Assembly: GCA_965279255.1 (NCBI GenBank)
Contig: OZ257146.1
Coordinates: 4,278,001-4,342,000, forward strand
Source of the DNA: CAMFLJ01 sp965279255
GTDB lineage: Bacteria > Actinomycetota > Acidimicrobiia > Acidimicrobiales > Acidimicrobilacustridaceae
Length of the DNA stretch: 64,000 nt
Reading direction: 5' to 3'
Below the pieces are notes generated by a model. The model saw only the letters and a list, made by a program, of their open reading frames with translations, had not been told where the DNA came from and made no database searches. The number at the start of each line of letters is the position of its first letter. The stretch's first letter is position 1. Of the stretch, positions 24,535-33,344 are shown piece by piece. Both the position numbers and the translations under genes were made by a program.

Positions 24535-27204
24535 ATGAACTCGGTGACCGCGGCAGCTCCGGGACGGGCGGGCAGGCATGAAGGGCGGTCTCCGGCGCAG
24601 GTCGGCTTCGCCGCCGGGCTCGAGGCCCACGGCGACGCACCGGCGATCGTCGACGCCGCCGGGAGGGTCACCTCGCACGCCGAGCTCGCCGCACGGGCCG
24701 AGGCGGTCGCCGACCAGCTCGGTCCCGGCCGGCGGCTGGTGGCCGTGCGGGTCGGCGGCGACGTCGGCTCGATCGTGGCGTACCTCGGGGTGCTACGGGG
24801 CGGGCACGTCGCCCTCGTGGTGCCGGCCGACGACCCGGTGGTCTCCGCCCGGATCCTCGAGGGCCACGCGCCCGACTGCATCCTCACCGGCCGCGGCGAC
24901 GAGGTCATCGCCGAGGAGCGCCGCCGGGGGAGCGTCCACGACCTCCATCCCGACCTGGCCCTCCTCCTCAGCACGTCCGGCTCCACGGGATCGCCCCGGC
25001 TCGTCCGGCTCTCCCACGAGAACCTCGACAGCAACGCTGCGTCGATCGCCGACTACCTCGACCTGCGCCCGTCCGACCGGGCCGCCCTGACCCTCCCGTT
25101 GCACTACTGCTACGGGTTGTCGGTGCTGCACAGTCATCTGGCGGTGGGCGCCAGCGTGGTGGTGGGCGCCGGCTCGGTCGTCGACCCCTGCTTCTGGGAG
25201 CGGGTGGACCGGGAGCGGGTCACCAACTTCGCCGGCGTACCGCACACCTTCGACCTGCTCGACCGGGTGGGGTTCGCCGACCTCGAGGTGCCCTCGCTCC
25301 GGTTCGTGACCCAGGCCGGTGGGCGCATGGCGCCCGAGGCCGTGCGTCGTCATGCCGAGCAGTGCCGGGCCCGTGGGCGCGAGCTCGTGGTCATGTACGG
25401 GCAGACCGAGGCCACGGCCCGCATGGCGTACCTCCCCCCGGAGCTGGCCAGCACCGTCCCCTCGGCGGTGGGTCGGGCCATCCCCGGCGGCTCGCTGCGG
25501 GTCGACCGCCCTGACGCGAACGGCGTGGGGGAGCTCGTCTACTCCGGGCCGAACGTCATGTTGGGCTACGCCTCGACACCGGCCGACCTGGCGCGCGGGC
25601 GGGAGGTCGACGAGCTCCGCACCGGCGACCTCGGGCGCCTCGACGAGCGCGGCCTCGTCCACGTGGTCGGTCGCACCGGCCGCTTCGCCAAGCTGTTCGG
25701 CCTCCGCCTCGACCTCGACGAGATCGAGCGGTCCGTCGGGCCCGACGGGTCAGCGGTGTGCGTCTCCGACGACGAGGTCCTGGCGATCGGTGTCGTGGCG
25801 CCGAACGACGCCGTCGTGGTCGCCGAGAAGGTGCGCGACGAGATGGGCCTGCCTCGCTCGGCGGTCGTCGCCCTGCCGTACGACGAGCTCCCGCGGCTCG
25901 CCTCCGGGAAGCCGGACCGCCAACGCGTGCTCGCGGATGCCCGCGCCCACCGACGCACGGGCTCCGGCGGTGCCAAGGGCGCGGTCGCGGTCGCGGGCGC
26001 GGCCGCGGTCGACGCCGGCTCGTCGGTGTCGACCGTGCGGTCGGTGTACCGGGAGGTGCTGGGGTGCGGACCGGTCGCCGCGTCGGACACGTTCGTGGGC
26101 CTCGGCGGGGACTCGCTCTCCTACGTCGAGGTGGCGATGGTGCTCGAGGAGCACCTCGGGGAGCTGCCCGAGACGTGGCACCTGCTCACCGTCGGCGAGC
26201 TCGAGGCGATGGAGCCCTCGACCCGCCGGGTGCCGGCGGTGGAGACCAACGTCGGGCTGCGAGCGGCGGCGATCGCGCTCGTCGTCGGCAGCCACGCCGG
26301 CGTCTTCACGGTGCTCGGTGGGGCTCACCTCCTGCTCGGGGTGGCCGGCTACAACTTCGCCCGCTTCCAGGTCGGCGCCCTGGGATCGGACCGATCGCGT
26401 CGGCGGCTGGCGAGCATCGCCCGCATCGCCGTGCCGGTCGTGTTGTGGATCTCGATGATGTTCACGTGGCGCGAGCCGTTCAGCGTCCCCCGCCTCCTCC
26501 TGGTCGACAACGTCGCCGGTGAGGGGCTGTGGCGCTACTGGTTCGTCGAGATCCTCGTGCAGCTCCTGGCGCTCATGGCCGTGGTCCTCGCCGTGCGCCC
26601 GGTGCGGGAGCTCGAGCGACGGCAGCCGTTCGGGTTCGCGCTGGCGCTGCTCGTCGCCGCTCTGCTCGTTCGCCACGGGGTGTCACCGTTCGGCCAACCG
26701 GTCGAGCCGATGTACCGCACCGATTCGGCGGCCTGGCTGTTCTTCGCCGGGTGGGCGGCCCAACGGGCGGGCACCGCCTGGCAGCGCGCCCTGGTGGCGG
26801 CGGCCGTGGCCGTGTCGGTGCCCGGGTTCTTCGACGGCTCGACCCGGGCGCTCGTGGTGGCCGCCGGGCTCCTGGCGCTCGTCTGGGTGCCCCGGGTGCG
26901 GGTGCCGGCGCCCTTCCACCGGGTCCTGGCGGTGGTGGCCGGCGCGTCGCTGTGGATCTTCCTCACCCACTTCGCCGCCTTCCCCCTGTTGCGTCCCCAC
27001 CTCGAGCCGGCCTTGTTGTTCCTGGTCGCCTTCCCGATCGGTGTCGGCGCCGCCGCCCTCGTGGAGGCGACGGTCGCGGGTGGTGGCCGCCTGCTCCGCA
27101 ACGGGGTGTCCGCGGCCCGACGCCTGTCCGGCGCCAGCGGCGGCGGCGACGGCACCACCGAGCCGAGCCGGCCGGATCAGCGGGTGCTGGCGCCCGGGGG
27201 GTAG
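24535..27204 (+). CDS. Adenylation domain - carrier domain - membrane acyltransferase fusion
   Basis: This is an 889-residue three-part protein. Residues ~20-480 are an ANL adenylation domain: P-loop LLLSTSGSTGSPRL (143 onward), MYGQTEATARM, and LRTGDLGRLDERGLVHVVGRTGRFAKLFGLRL. Residues ~500-560 are a carrier domain with FVGLGGDSLSYVEV; Ser527 is the likely phosphopantetheine site. From ~572 on there is a multi-span membrane region beginning NVGLRAAAIALVVGSHAG and including WIFLTHFAAFPLL, resembling acyltransferase-3 proteins. By analogy with DltA-DltC-DltB it may activate an acid, load it on the carrier and transfer it to an envelope or export-bound acceptor; the substrate is unknown. ATG 24535 and GTG 24544 (better spaced from GGGAGGG) are both possible. 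The 3' end overlaps the convergent ABC ATPase gene by 28 bp. Confidence 0.85.
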   Translation: MNSVTAAAPGRAGRHEGRSPAQVGFAAGLEAHGDAPAIVDAAGRVTSHAELAARAEAVADQLGPGRRLVAVRVGGDVGSIVAYLGVLRGGHVALVVPADDPVVSARILEGHAPDCILTGRGDEVIAEERRRGSVHDLHPDLALLLSTSGSTGSPRLVRLSHENLDSNAASIADYLDLRPSDRAALTLPLHYCYGLSVLHSHLAVGASVVVGAGSVVDPCFWERVDRERVTNFAGVPHTFDLLDRVGFADLEVPSLRFVTQAGGRMAPEAVRRHAEQCRARGRELVVMYGQTEATARMAYLPPELASTVPSAVGRAIPGGSLRVDRPDANGVGELVYSGPNVMLGYASTPADLARGREVDELRTGDLGRLDERGLVHVVGRTGRFAKLFGLRLDLDEIERSVGPDGSAVCVSDDEVLAIGVVAPNDAVVVAEKVRDEMGLPRSAVVALPYDELPRLASGKPDRQRVLADARAHRRTGSGGAKGAVAVAGAAAVDAGSSVSTVRSVYREVLGCGPVAASDTFVGLGGDSLSYVEVAMVLEEHLGELPETWHLLTVGELEAMEPSTRRVPAVETNVGLRAAAIALVVGSHAGVFTVLGGAHLLLGVAGYNFARFQVGALGSDRSRRRLASIARIAVPVVLWISMMFTWREPFSVPRLLLVDNVAGEGLWRYWFVEILVQLLALMAVVLAVRPVRELERRQPFGFALALLVAALLVRHGVSPFGQPVEPMYRTDSAAWLFFAGWAAQRAGTAWQRALVAAAVAVSVPGFFDGSTRALVVAAGLLALVWVPRVRVPAPFHRVLAVVAGASLWIFLTHFAAFPLLRPHLEPALLFLVAFPIGVGAAALVEATVAGGGRLLRNGVSAARRLSGASGGGDGTTEPSRPDQRVLAPGG

Positions 27205-28043
27205 ACGAGCACCGGCTCGGGCCGGACCACCACGTCGACCTCGCCGTCGGGGGCGCGGCTGGCCCGGTCGACCGGGAACTCCCCGAGGGCGGTGCGGACC
27301 CGGTCGCCCTCCCGGTGCCCGGGCACCACCTGGCCGGACCCGATGAACGCCGCCACCTGGTCGGTGGCGGGGGAGCGGTACAGGGCGGCGGGGTCGGCGG
27401 CCTGCTCGACCCGGCCGTCGATCAGCACCACGACCTGGTCGGCCATCGAGAGCGCCTCGTCGCGGTCGTGGGTGACCACCACCGCGGTGGCCCCGTCGGC
27501 CCGCAGCGCGGCGACCACGTCGGCGCGGACCAGCGGCCGCAGCGCGGCGTCGAGGGCGGAGAAGGGCTCGTCGAGCAGGACGAGCGAGGGGTGAGGAGCG
27601 AGGGCGCGGGCCAGGGCCACGCGCTGCTGCTGCCCGCCGGAGAGCTGATCGGGCCGCCGCTTCCCGAAGTCCTCGAGGCCGACCAGGGCGAGGCACTCGG
27701 CGATCCGGTCGGCCCGGTCCGGCCCGCGGTGGAGCCCGAACCCGATGTTCTTCGCCACGTTCAGGTGAGGGAACAGGGCGCCCTCCTGGGGCACGATCCC
27801 GACCCGGCGCCGCTCGGGGGCGACGAACGCGGTGGGCCCGGCCACGAGCGAGCCGCCGACGGTGACCGTGCCGGCGTCGGGCCGCTCGAACCCGGCCACC
27901 AGGCGCAACAGGGTGGTCTTCCCGCTGCCCGACGGGCCCAGCACCGCGGTGATGGAGCCCTCGTCCACCTCGATGTCGACGTCGACCAGCACAGGGGTGC
28001 GGCCGAAGGCCTTGCTCACGCCGGCGATGTGCAGAGCGGTCAT
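27177..28043 (-). CDS. fbpC: Ferric iron ABC transporter, ATP-binding protein
   Basis: This is a 288-residue ABC ATPase with Walker A GPSGSGKTTLLRLVAG, Q-loop VPQEGALFPHLNVAKNI, signature LSGGQQQRVALARAL, Walker B LVLLDEPFSALDA and H-loop THDRDEAL. A C-terminal regulatory domain of about 60 residues follows, as in FbpC/PotA-type subunits. It powers import through the permease encoded just upstream. The ATG overlaps the permease stop by four bases. Symbol assigned by family and operon content; thiamine-type importers are related, but the binding protein points to iron. Confidence 0.88.
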   Translation of the reverse strand: MTALHIAGVSKAFGRTPVLVDVDIEVDEGSITAVLGPSGSGKTTLLRLVAGFERPDAGTVTVGGSLVAGPTAFVAPERRRVGIVPQEGALFPHLNVAKNIGFGLHRGPDRADRIAECLALVGLEDFGKRRPDQLSGGQQQRVALARALAPHPSLVLLDEPFSALDAALRPLVRADVVAALRADGATAVVVTHDRDEALSMADQVVVLIDGRVEQAADPAALYRSPATDQVAAFIGSGQVVPGHREGDRVRTALGEFPVDRASRAPDGEVDVVVRPEPVLVYPPGASTR

Positions 28044-29623
28044 CCGAACGGGTCCTCCTCCCGGCCCCGCGTGAGCAGGGCCGCAGGGACGGCAGCGACG
28101 AGGATCAACAGCAGGGCGAACGGGGCGGCGGACGAGTAGTCGCCGACCGAGGTGTTGCGCCACAGCCCGGTGGCGAGCGTCTCGACACCGGTGGGCCGCA
28201 GCAGGAGGGTGGCGGGGAGCTCCTTCATGGTGGCGAGGAACACCAGGCCCGCCCCGGCGGCGATGCCGGGCGCGGCGAGGGGCAGGTTCACCCGGAGCAC
28301 GACCGACAGGGGCCGGGCGCCGAGCGAGCGGGCGACCTCGTCGACGCGCGGTGAGCTCTGCTCGATCGACGCCCGGACGGAGCCGACGGCCAGCGAGAGG
28401 AACAGCACGACGTAGGCCAGCACCAGCAGCGGGACCTTCTGGTACATCGGCTGCACCAGGCGGATGCCCAGGTACACGACGGAGATGGCGATCACGATGC
28501 CGGGGAGGGCGTGGGCCAGGAACGTCGTGCGCTCGATGCCCTGGGCCCAGCGCCGCCGGACCCGGGCCGCCAGCAGCGCGACCGGCACCGCCGCGACCAC
28601 GGCGACGGCGGTGGCCCCGAGGGCCAGCCCCACGGTGTTGCCGAGCGCCGAGGCGAGGGCCCCGGCGTCGACGTCGGTGGAGTCGCTGCGCACGACCCAG
28701 CGCAGGATCAAGGCGATCGGGGCGACCAGCACCACCCCCACGAACGCGGCGACCGCCACCAGCGCCGGCCATCGCAGGGCGCCGAGGTGCACCGTCATAG
28801 GCCGCCGCGAGGCGCCACCCCCGACCCGGGCGGCCGTGCCCGCGCCCCGGGCCTTCGCCTCGCCGTAGACCAGCACGAGGGAGAGGGCGACGAGGACCAG
28901 CGACAGCACCGCGGCGCGGGTGGGGTTGAAGCCGGCCCGGTAGGCGCCGTAGATCACCCAGGTGAAGCTCTCGAAGCGCATGGTGGCCACGGCGCCGAAG
29001 TCGGCGAGCACGTAGAGGGCGACGAGCAGGGCCCCGGCCGTGGCCGCCGGCCGCACCTGGCGCAGCGTCAGGCCGAACGCCACCTGCGTGGGGGTGCGCC
29101 CGAGCGAGCGGGCCACCTCCTCGTGGGTGGCGTCGAGGCGCCGGAGTGCGGCGGCGACGGGGAGGTACACGAAGGGGAACGAGACCGAGGTCAGCACCAG
29201 GGCCGCGCCCCAGAACCCGGCGAGGGAGGGCCGCCACGAGATCCAGGCGAACGCGGTGACGTACGACGGCAGCGAGAGGGGCAGGGCGAGCACGACCCGC
29301 CACAGACGCCGACCGGGCAGGTCGGTCCGGGTGACCAGGAAGGCGCCGGCGATGCCGACCACGAGCGAGGCCCCCGTGACCACCACCGCCAGGCCGACCG
29401 AGCGCACCGCGAGGTCGAGGGTGCGCCGGCGCCAGATCTCGTCGACGACCTCGGCGAGGCCCTCGGAGAACGCCTGCACCCCCAGGTACCAGAGCGGCAG
29501 CGCGGTGATCAGCGCGGCGAGCGCCGCGGGGATCACCACGAGGGGCGACACGGGCAGGCCGCCCGACCGCCGCACCGGACCGAACCGGGGTCGGCCCGTC
29601 GCGTCAGTCGCCGGGACGGTCAC
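28040..29623 (-). CDS. fbpB: Ferric iron ABC transporter, fused permease
   Basis: This is a 527-residue double permease with about 12 membrane spans and two copies of the binding-protein-dependent transport loop. One loop is EEVARSLGRTPTQVAFGLTLRQVRPAATAGALL and the other is DEVARSLGARPLSVVLRVNLPLAAPGIAAGA; these EAA loops contact the ATPase. This duplicated layout is typical of FbpB/SfuB. The GTG start at 29623 overlaps the binding-protein stop by four bases. It lies in a three-gene iron operon on the minus strand. Confidence 0.9.
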   Translation of the reverse strand: MTVPATDATGRPRFGPVRRSGGLPVSPLVVIPAALAALITALPLWYLGVQAFSEGLAEVVDEIWRRRTLDLAVRSVGLAVVVTGASLVVGIAGAFLVTRTDLPGRRLWRVVLALPLSLPSYVTAFAWISWRPSLAGFWGAALVLTSVSFPFVYLPVAAALRRLDATHEEVARSLGRTPTQVAFGLTLRQVRPAATAGALLVALYVLADFGAVATMRFESFTWVIYGAYRAGFNPTRAAVLSLVLVALSLVLVYGEAKARGAGTAARVGGGASRRPMTVHLGALRWPALVAVAAFVGVVLVAPIALILRWVVRSDSTDVDAGALASALGNTVGLALGATAVAVVAAVPVALLAARVRRRWAQGIERTTFLAHALPGIVIAISVVYLGIRLVQPMYQKVPLLVLAYVVLFLSLAVGSVRASIEQSSPRVDEVARSLGARPLSVVLRVNLPLAAPGIAAGAGLVFLATMKELPATLLLRPTGVETLATGLWRNTSVGDYSSAAPFALLLILVAAVPAALLTRGREEDPFG

Positions 29624-30657
29624 CGGGTGAGCAGGCCCGCCTGCTCGAGCAGCTCCTGGGTGGCGGCGATGGAGTCGAGGTCGGAGAGGTCGATGGGGGG
29701 CGGGCTCAGCGAGTCGAGGGTGGGGAGTGCGCCGTCGGAGGCCGTGGTCCCCGCGACCAGGGGGAACTCCTTGGTCTCGTCGGCGAAGTACTGCTGGGCC
29801 TCGGGGCCGAGCAGGAAGTCGACCAGCCTCCGGGCCGCCTCCTGGTCGTCCGAGCCGGCCAGGATGCCGATGCCGGCCACGTTCACCAGCCCGCCGGCGT
29901 CGCCGGCGGCCATGAACCCGTTCTCCACCCCGACGGCGGCGTCGCCGAGCTCGGCGATGCGCTCGTAGAGGTAGTAGTGGTTGACCAGGCCGAGGGCGAT
30001 CTCGCCGTTCTCGATCCCGTCGAGCTGGGTGATGTTGTTCGGGTAGGCCTTGGGCTCGTTGGCGGCGAAGGCCTCCAGCCACTCGAGGGCGCCGTCGTCG
30101 CCGCGGAGCACCCGCAGCCCGGTGACGAACGCCTGCCACGAGGCGTTGGTGGGGGCGTAGCCGATGCGGCCCTTCCACTGCGGGTCGAGCACCTCGTCGA
30201 TGGTGGTCGGCACGTCGGTGACCACCTCGGGGTCGTAGGCGACGACGCGGACGCGGCCGCTGACACCGACCCAGCTGCCGTCGGCGGCGCGGAAGGCGGC
30301 GGGGACCCGGTCGAGGGTCTCGGCGGGGAGCTCGGTGAAGCGCCCGGCCTTGGCGACGGCGCCGAGGGCGCCTGCGTCCTGGGAGAAGAAGAGGTCGGCC
30401 GGGCTGGCGTCACCTTCGGTGATGAGCTGGGCGGCCAGCTCGCCGCTGTCGCCGGACCGGAACTCGATCTCGATGCCGGTCTCCTCGGTGAAGCGGTCGA
30501 GGATCCCCTTCACGAGGTCCTCGTTGCGGCCGCTGTAGAGGGTGAGCGAGCCGGCGGAGCCGGAGCCCGAGCCGCTCGAGCTGCAGGCCGAGGCCAGGAG
30601 GGCGGCAGTCACGGCGATGGCCGCGATCGCGAGCAGGGGACGGATGGGGGGGCGCAT
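29620..30657 (-). CDS. fbpA: Ferric iron ABC transporter, substrate-binding lipoprotein
   Basis: This is a 345-residue lipoprotein: a hydrophobic signal then the lipobox LASAC, with the modified Cys at about residue 25, followed by a Ser/Gly linker. The mature part begins LTLYSGRNEDLVKGILDRFTEETGIEI, as in FbpA-type ferric-binding proteins. The NHYYLYE motif supplies the adjacent tyrosines that bind Fe3+ in that family. It captures ferric iron outside the membrane for the permease. The ATG follows GAGGAG. It is preceded by a DtxR-like box (30705-30718). Confidence 0.92.
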   Translation of the reverse strand: MRPPIRPLLAIAAIAVTAALLASACSSSGSGSGSAGSLTLYSGRNEDLVKGILDRFTEETGIEIEFRSGDSGELAAQLITEGDASPADLFFSQDAGALGAVAKAGRFTELPAETLDRVPAAFRAADGSWVGVSGRVRVVAYDPEVVTDVPTTIDEVLDPQWKGRIGYAPTNASWQAFVTGLRVLRGDDGALEWLEAFAANEPKAYPNNITQLDGIENGEIALGLVNHYYLYERIAELGDAAVGVENGFMAAGDAGGLVNVAGIGILAGSDDQEAARRLVDFLLGPEAQQYFADETKEFPLVAGTTASDGALPTLDSLSPPPIDLSDLDSIAATQELLEQAGLLTR

Positions 30658-30704
30658 GGGGCTCCTCGGTCGTGTCCGTGGTCGTCCCCCGGCCGTCGGG
30701 GGTG

Positions 30705-30718
30705 TTAGGCGACCCTAC
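30705..30718 (-). promoter_or_regulatory. DtxR/IdeR-like iron box and -10 of the fbpABC operon
   Basis: Read on the minus strand it is GTAGGGTCGCCTAA, whose TAGGGT would be the -10. Its 12-base core is identical to the box before the 24535 gene. The -35 region is weak. Confidence 0.55.
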
Positions 30719-30820
30719 CGACATCCGAGTGGCATGACGAATCACCCGGTCGGATCGCCCGCCCGGGACGATGGTGTGCCCCTCGACGAGCGCCGCGACC
30801 TCGGCCCCGCCGGGCGCGAG

Positions 30821-30849
30821 TTGCCCCGGCGCCGCCTGGGTCGTATCTT
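30821..30849 (+). promoter_or_regulatory. Predicted promoter of rplM-rpsI
   Basis: TTGCCC (30821-30826) and TATCTT (30844-30849) are 17 bases apart and about 90 bases before rplM, in the divergent spacer with the iron operon. Confidence 0.5.
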
Positions 30850-30940
30850 GGTCCGTCGCCCTGGCGCGCGCATCTGCGCATGCGCCGGGATGGACATTCG
30901 TAAGTTCTGACGTTCAGTCTCCGACAGTGAAGGGTCGCGC

Positions 30941-31387
30941 GTGCGCACCTACTCCCCCAAGGCCAGCGAGATCCAGCGTTCGTGGTACGTGGTCGATGCC
31001 GATGGCATGGTCCTCGGCCGCCTCGCCACCGAGGTCGCGAACATCCTGCGTGGCAAGCACAAGCCCACGTACACGCCCCACATCGACACCGGCGACCACG
31101 TGATCGTGATCAACGCCGACAAGGTCGTCCTCACGTCGAACAAGGGCGACAAGCTCTTCGTGCACCGTCACTCGGGCTACCCGGGCGGCCTCCGCACCCA
31201 GAGCTACGGCGAGCTGCTCGCCACCAAGCCCGAGGAGGCGGTCCGCCGCGCGGTGCGGGGCATGATCCCCAAGAACCGCCTCGGTCGTCAGCAGATCAAG
31301 AAGCTGAAGGTCTACTCCGGCCCCGTGCACCCGCACGGCGCCCAGGGGCCCGAGGCCATCGAGTTCACCCACGCAAAGGCCCGCTGA
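30941..31387 (+). CDS. rplM: 50S ribosomal protein L13
   Basis: L13 is an early 50S assembly protein. The 148-residue product has YSPKASEIQRSWYVVDADGMVLGRLATEVANILRGKHKPTYTPHIDTGDHVIVINADKV and the terminal PHGAQGPEAIEF, all family motifs. It starts with GTG 30941, seven bases after AAGGG. In other actinobacteria rplM follows the alpha cluster closely; here the iron cassette separates them. Confidence 0.97.
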   Translation: MRTYSPKASEIQRSWYVVDADGMVLGRLATEVANILRGKHKPTYTPHIDTGDHVIVINADKVVLTSNKGDKLFVHRHSGYPGGLRTQSYGELLATKPEEAVRRAVRGMIPKNRLGRQQIKKLKVYSGPVHPHGAQGPEAIEFTHAKAR

Positions 31388-31392
31388 GCACC

Positions 31393-31785
31393 ATGTCGAA
31401 CCCCCTGACCCAGACGACCGGCCGCCGCAAGCGCGCCGTGGCGCGCGTGAACCTGCGGCCCGGCACCGGCGTCATCACCGTCAACAAGCGTCCGGTGGCG
31501 GAGTACTTCCCCACCCCGACGCACCAGATGATCCTCACCGAGCCCCTCCGGGTCACCGACACCGTCGAGGTGTACGACATCGACTGCCGCATCGACGGCG
31601 GCGGCGTCTCGGGCCAGGCCGGCGCCCTGCGTCACGGCATCGCCCGCGCCCTCATCGAGCTCGATCCGGAGCTGCGCCCGGAGCTCAAGCGCAACGGCTT
31701 CCTGACCCGCGACGATCGCAAGAAGGAATCCAAGAAGTACGGCCTCAAGAAGGCCCGCAAGGCTCCGCAGTACTCCAAGCGCTGA
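31393..31785 (+). CDS. rpsI: 30S ribosomal protein S9
   Basis: S9 reaches the P site through its C-terminal tail. The 130-residue product contains TTGRRKRAVARVNLRPGTGVITVN, GGGVSGQAGALRHGIARAL and the characteristic end KARKAPQYSKR, whose last Lys-Arg contacts P-site tRNA. It starts ATG 31393 and is followed by an intrinsic terminator at 31831-31869. Confidence 0.98.
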   Translation: MSNPLTQTTGRRKRAVARVNLRPGTGVITVNKRPVAEYFPTPTHQMILTEPLRVTDTVEVYDIDCRIDGGGVSGQAGALRHGIARALIELDPELRPELKRNGFLTRDDRKKESKKYGLKKARKAPQYSKR

Positions 31786-31830
31786 TCCGGCCCACCCGCC
31801 GGTGCTCCAGCCCCAGCACTTCGTGACCGC

Positions 31831-31869
31831 GTGCGCCGCCCCTTCGGGGGAGGCGCACGTCGTCGTTTT
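31831..31869 (+). terminator. Intrinsic terminator with UUCG loop after rpsI
   Basis: GTGCGCC pairs with GGCGCAC (31852-31858). After one mismatch, an inner CCCC/GGGG stem closes a TTCG tetraloop. TTTT (31866-31869) follows shortly. This is the only hairpin in the window with a convincing T-run. It ends seven bases before the glmM ATG. Confidence 0.7.
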
Positions 31870-31875
31870 CCGGCC

Positions 31876-33204
31876 ATGAGCCTCCGCTTCGGCACCGACG
31901 GCGTGCGGGGCCCGGCCGCCGAGCTCACCGATGCCCTCGTCGCCGCCCTCGGCGCGGCCGCGGCGACGGTGCTCGGCGGGAGCGCGGGCTTCGTCATCGG
32001 CCGCGACACCCGTGAGTCCGGTGCCCGTCTCGAGGCCGCCCTCGCCGGTGGCCTGGCCGCCGGCGGCGCCCGGGCCGAGAGCCTGGGGGTCGTGCCCACC
32101 CCGACGGTGGCCTGGGTCTGCGCCACCCGCGGCGTGCCGGGCGCGGTGATCTCGGCCTCCCACAACCCGTGGGCCGACAACGGCATCAAGTTCTTCGCCG
32201 CCGGGGGCCGCAAGCTGGCCGACGACGTCGAGGAGCAGCTCGAGGCCGCCCTCGACGCCCTCCTGGCCGACGCCACGCCGGCCGCCCCGCTGGTCGAGGT
32301 CCCGCCCGCTCCCGCCCCGGGGGTGGCCGAGTGGCTCGACGCCCTCGTCGCCTCGCTCGACGGCCGCCGCCTCGACGGCCTCCACGTGGTGGTCGACTGC
32401 GCCCACGGCGCGCTCTCGGCCTTCGCCGCCGACGCCCTGCGCCGCCTCGGCGCGCGGGTCGACGTCCTCCACGACACGCCCGACGGGCGCAACATCAACG
32501 CCGGTGCCGGGTCGACCCACCCCGAGGCCCTCCAGCGCCGGGTGGTCGAGGTCGGGGCCGATGCCGGCCTCGCCTTCGACGGCGACGCCGACCGCGTGCT
32601 GGCCGTCGACGAGACCGGTCAGCTGGTCGACGGCGACCATCTCCTGGCCCTCTTCTCGATCGACCTCCGTGACCGCGGTCGCCTCGCCGGCGACCGTGTG
32701 GTCGTCACGGTGATGACCAACCTGGGGTTCAAGCTGGCCATGGCCGAGCAGGGCATCGACGTCGTGCAGACGGCGGTGGGCGACCGCTACGTGCTCGAGG
32801 CGCTGGAGGCCACCGGCGGATCGCTCGGCGGCGAGCAGTCCGGCCACATCGTGCTGGCCGACCTGGCCACCACCGGCGACGGCCTGCTGGCCGGCGCCCA
32901 CCTGCTCGACCTCCTGGTGCGGGCCGGGCGGCCGTTCTCCGAGCTGGCCGCCGAGGTCATGACCCAACTCCCACAGGTGCTGGTGAACGTGAGGGTCGCC
33001 GAGCGCCGGGCCGACATCGCCGACGCCATGGCCACCGAGATCGAGGCCGAGGAGGCCGCTCTCGGCGGTCGGGGGCGCGTGCTGGTGCGCCCGAGCGGCA
33101 CCGAGCCACTGGTCCGGGTGATGGTCGAGGCCGAGACGCAGGCCACCGCCGAGGCCGTCGCCGAACGGCTGGCCGACGTGGCCCGCGCCCTCTGCGGCGG
33201 CTGA
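31876..33204 (+). CDS. glmM: Phosphoglucosamine mutase
   Basis: GlmM converts glucosamine-6-phosphate to glucosamine-1-phosphate for UDP-GlcNAc and peptidoglycan synthesis. The 442-residue enzyme has FGTDGVRG, the catalytic phosphoserine loop VISASHNPWADNGIKFF, the Mg2+ loop FDGDADRVLAVD, and the C-terminal RPSGTEPLVRVMVEAE. ATG 31876 gives the family start; an earlier in-frame GTG lies in the terminator stem. There is no Shine-Dalgarno and a terminator abuts the start, so how it is transcribed is unclear. Confidence 0.95.
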   Translation: MSLRFGTDGVRGPAAELTDALVAALGAAAATVLGGSAGFVIGRDTRESGARLEAALAGGLAAGGARAESLGVVPTPTVAWVCATRGVPGAVISASHNPWADNGIKFFAAGGRKLADDVEEQLEAALDALLADATPAAPLVEVPPAPAPGVAEWLDALVASLDGRRLDGLHVVVDCAHGALSAFAADALRRLGARVDVLHDTPDGRNINAGAGSTHPEALQRRVVEVGADAGLAFDGDADRVLAVDETGQLVDGDHLLALFSIDLRDRGRLAGDRVVVTVMTNLGFKLAMAEQGIDVVQTAVGDRYVLEALEATGGSLGGEQSGHIVLADLATTGDGLLAGAHLLDLLVRAGRPFSELAAEVMTQLPQVLVNVRVAERRADIADAMATEIEAEEAALGGRGRVLVRPSGTEPLVRVMVEAETQATAEAVAERLADVARALCGG

Positions 33205-33249
33205 CCCCCGGCGCCGGTTGCGGCGGTGGTTGAGGCGGCGGCTGCTCGA

Positions 33250-33273
33250 GGAGGAGGGGCCCTAGACTCCTCC
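33250..33273 (+). promoter_or_regulatory. Possible -10 and hairpin before the glmS-like gene
   Basis: TAGACT (33263-33268) lies inside a hairpin loop and right arm formed by GGAGGAG and CTCCTCC (33267-33273). No clear -35 was found. The spacer is 140 bases long. Confidence 0.25.
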
Positions 33274-33344
33274 GGGTCCCCATCACCCAGGGCGATGAGC
33301 AACGGAGCTCGTCGGACCCGTTCCCAGGGAGCCTCCGCAGCCGC

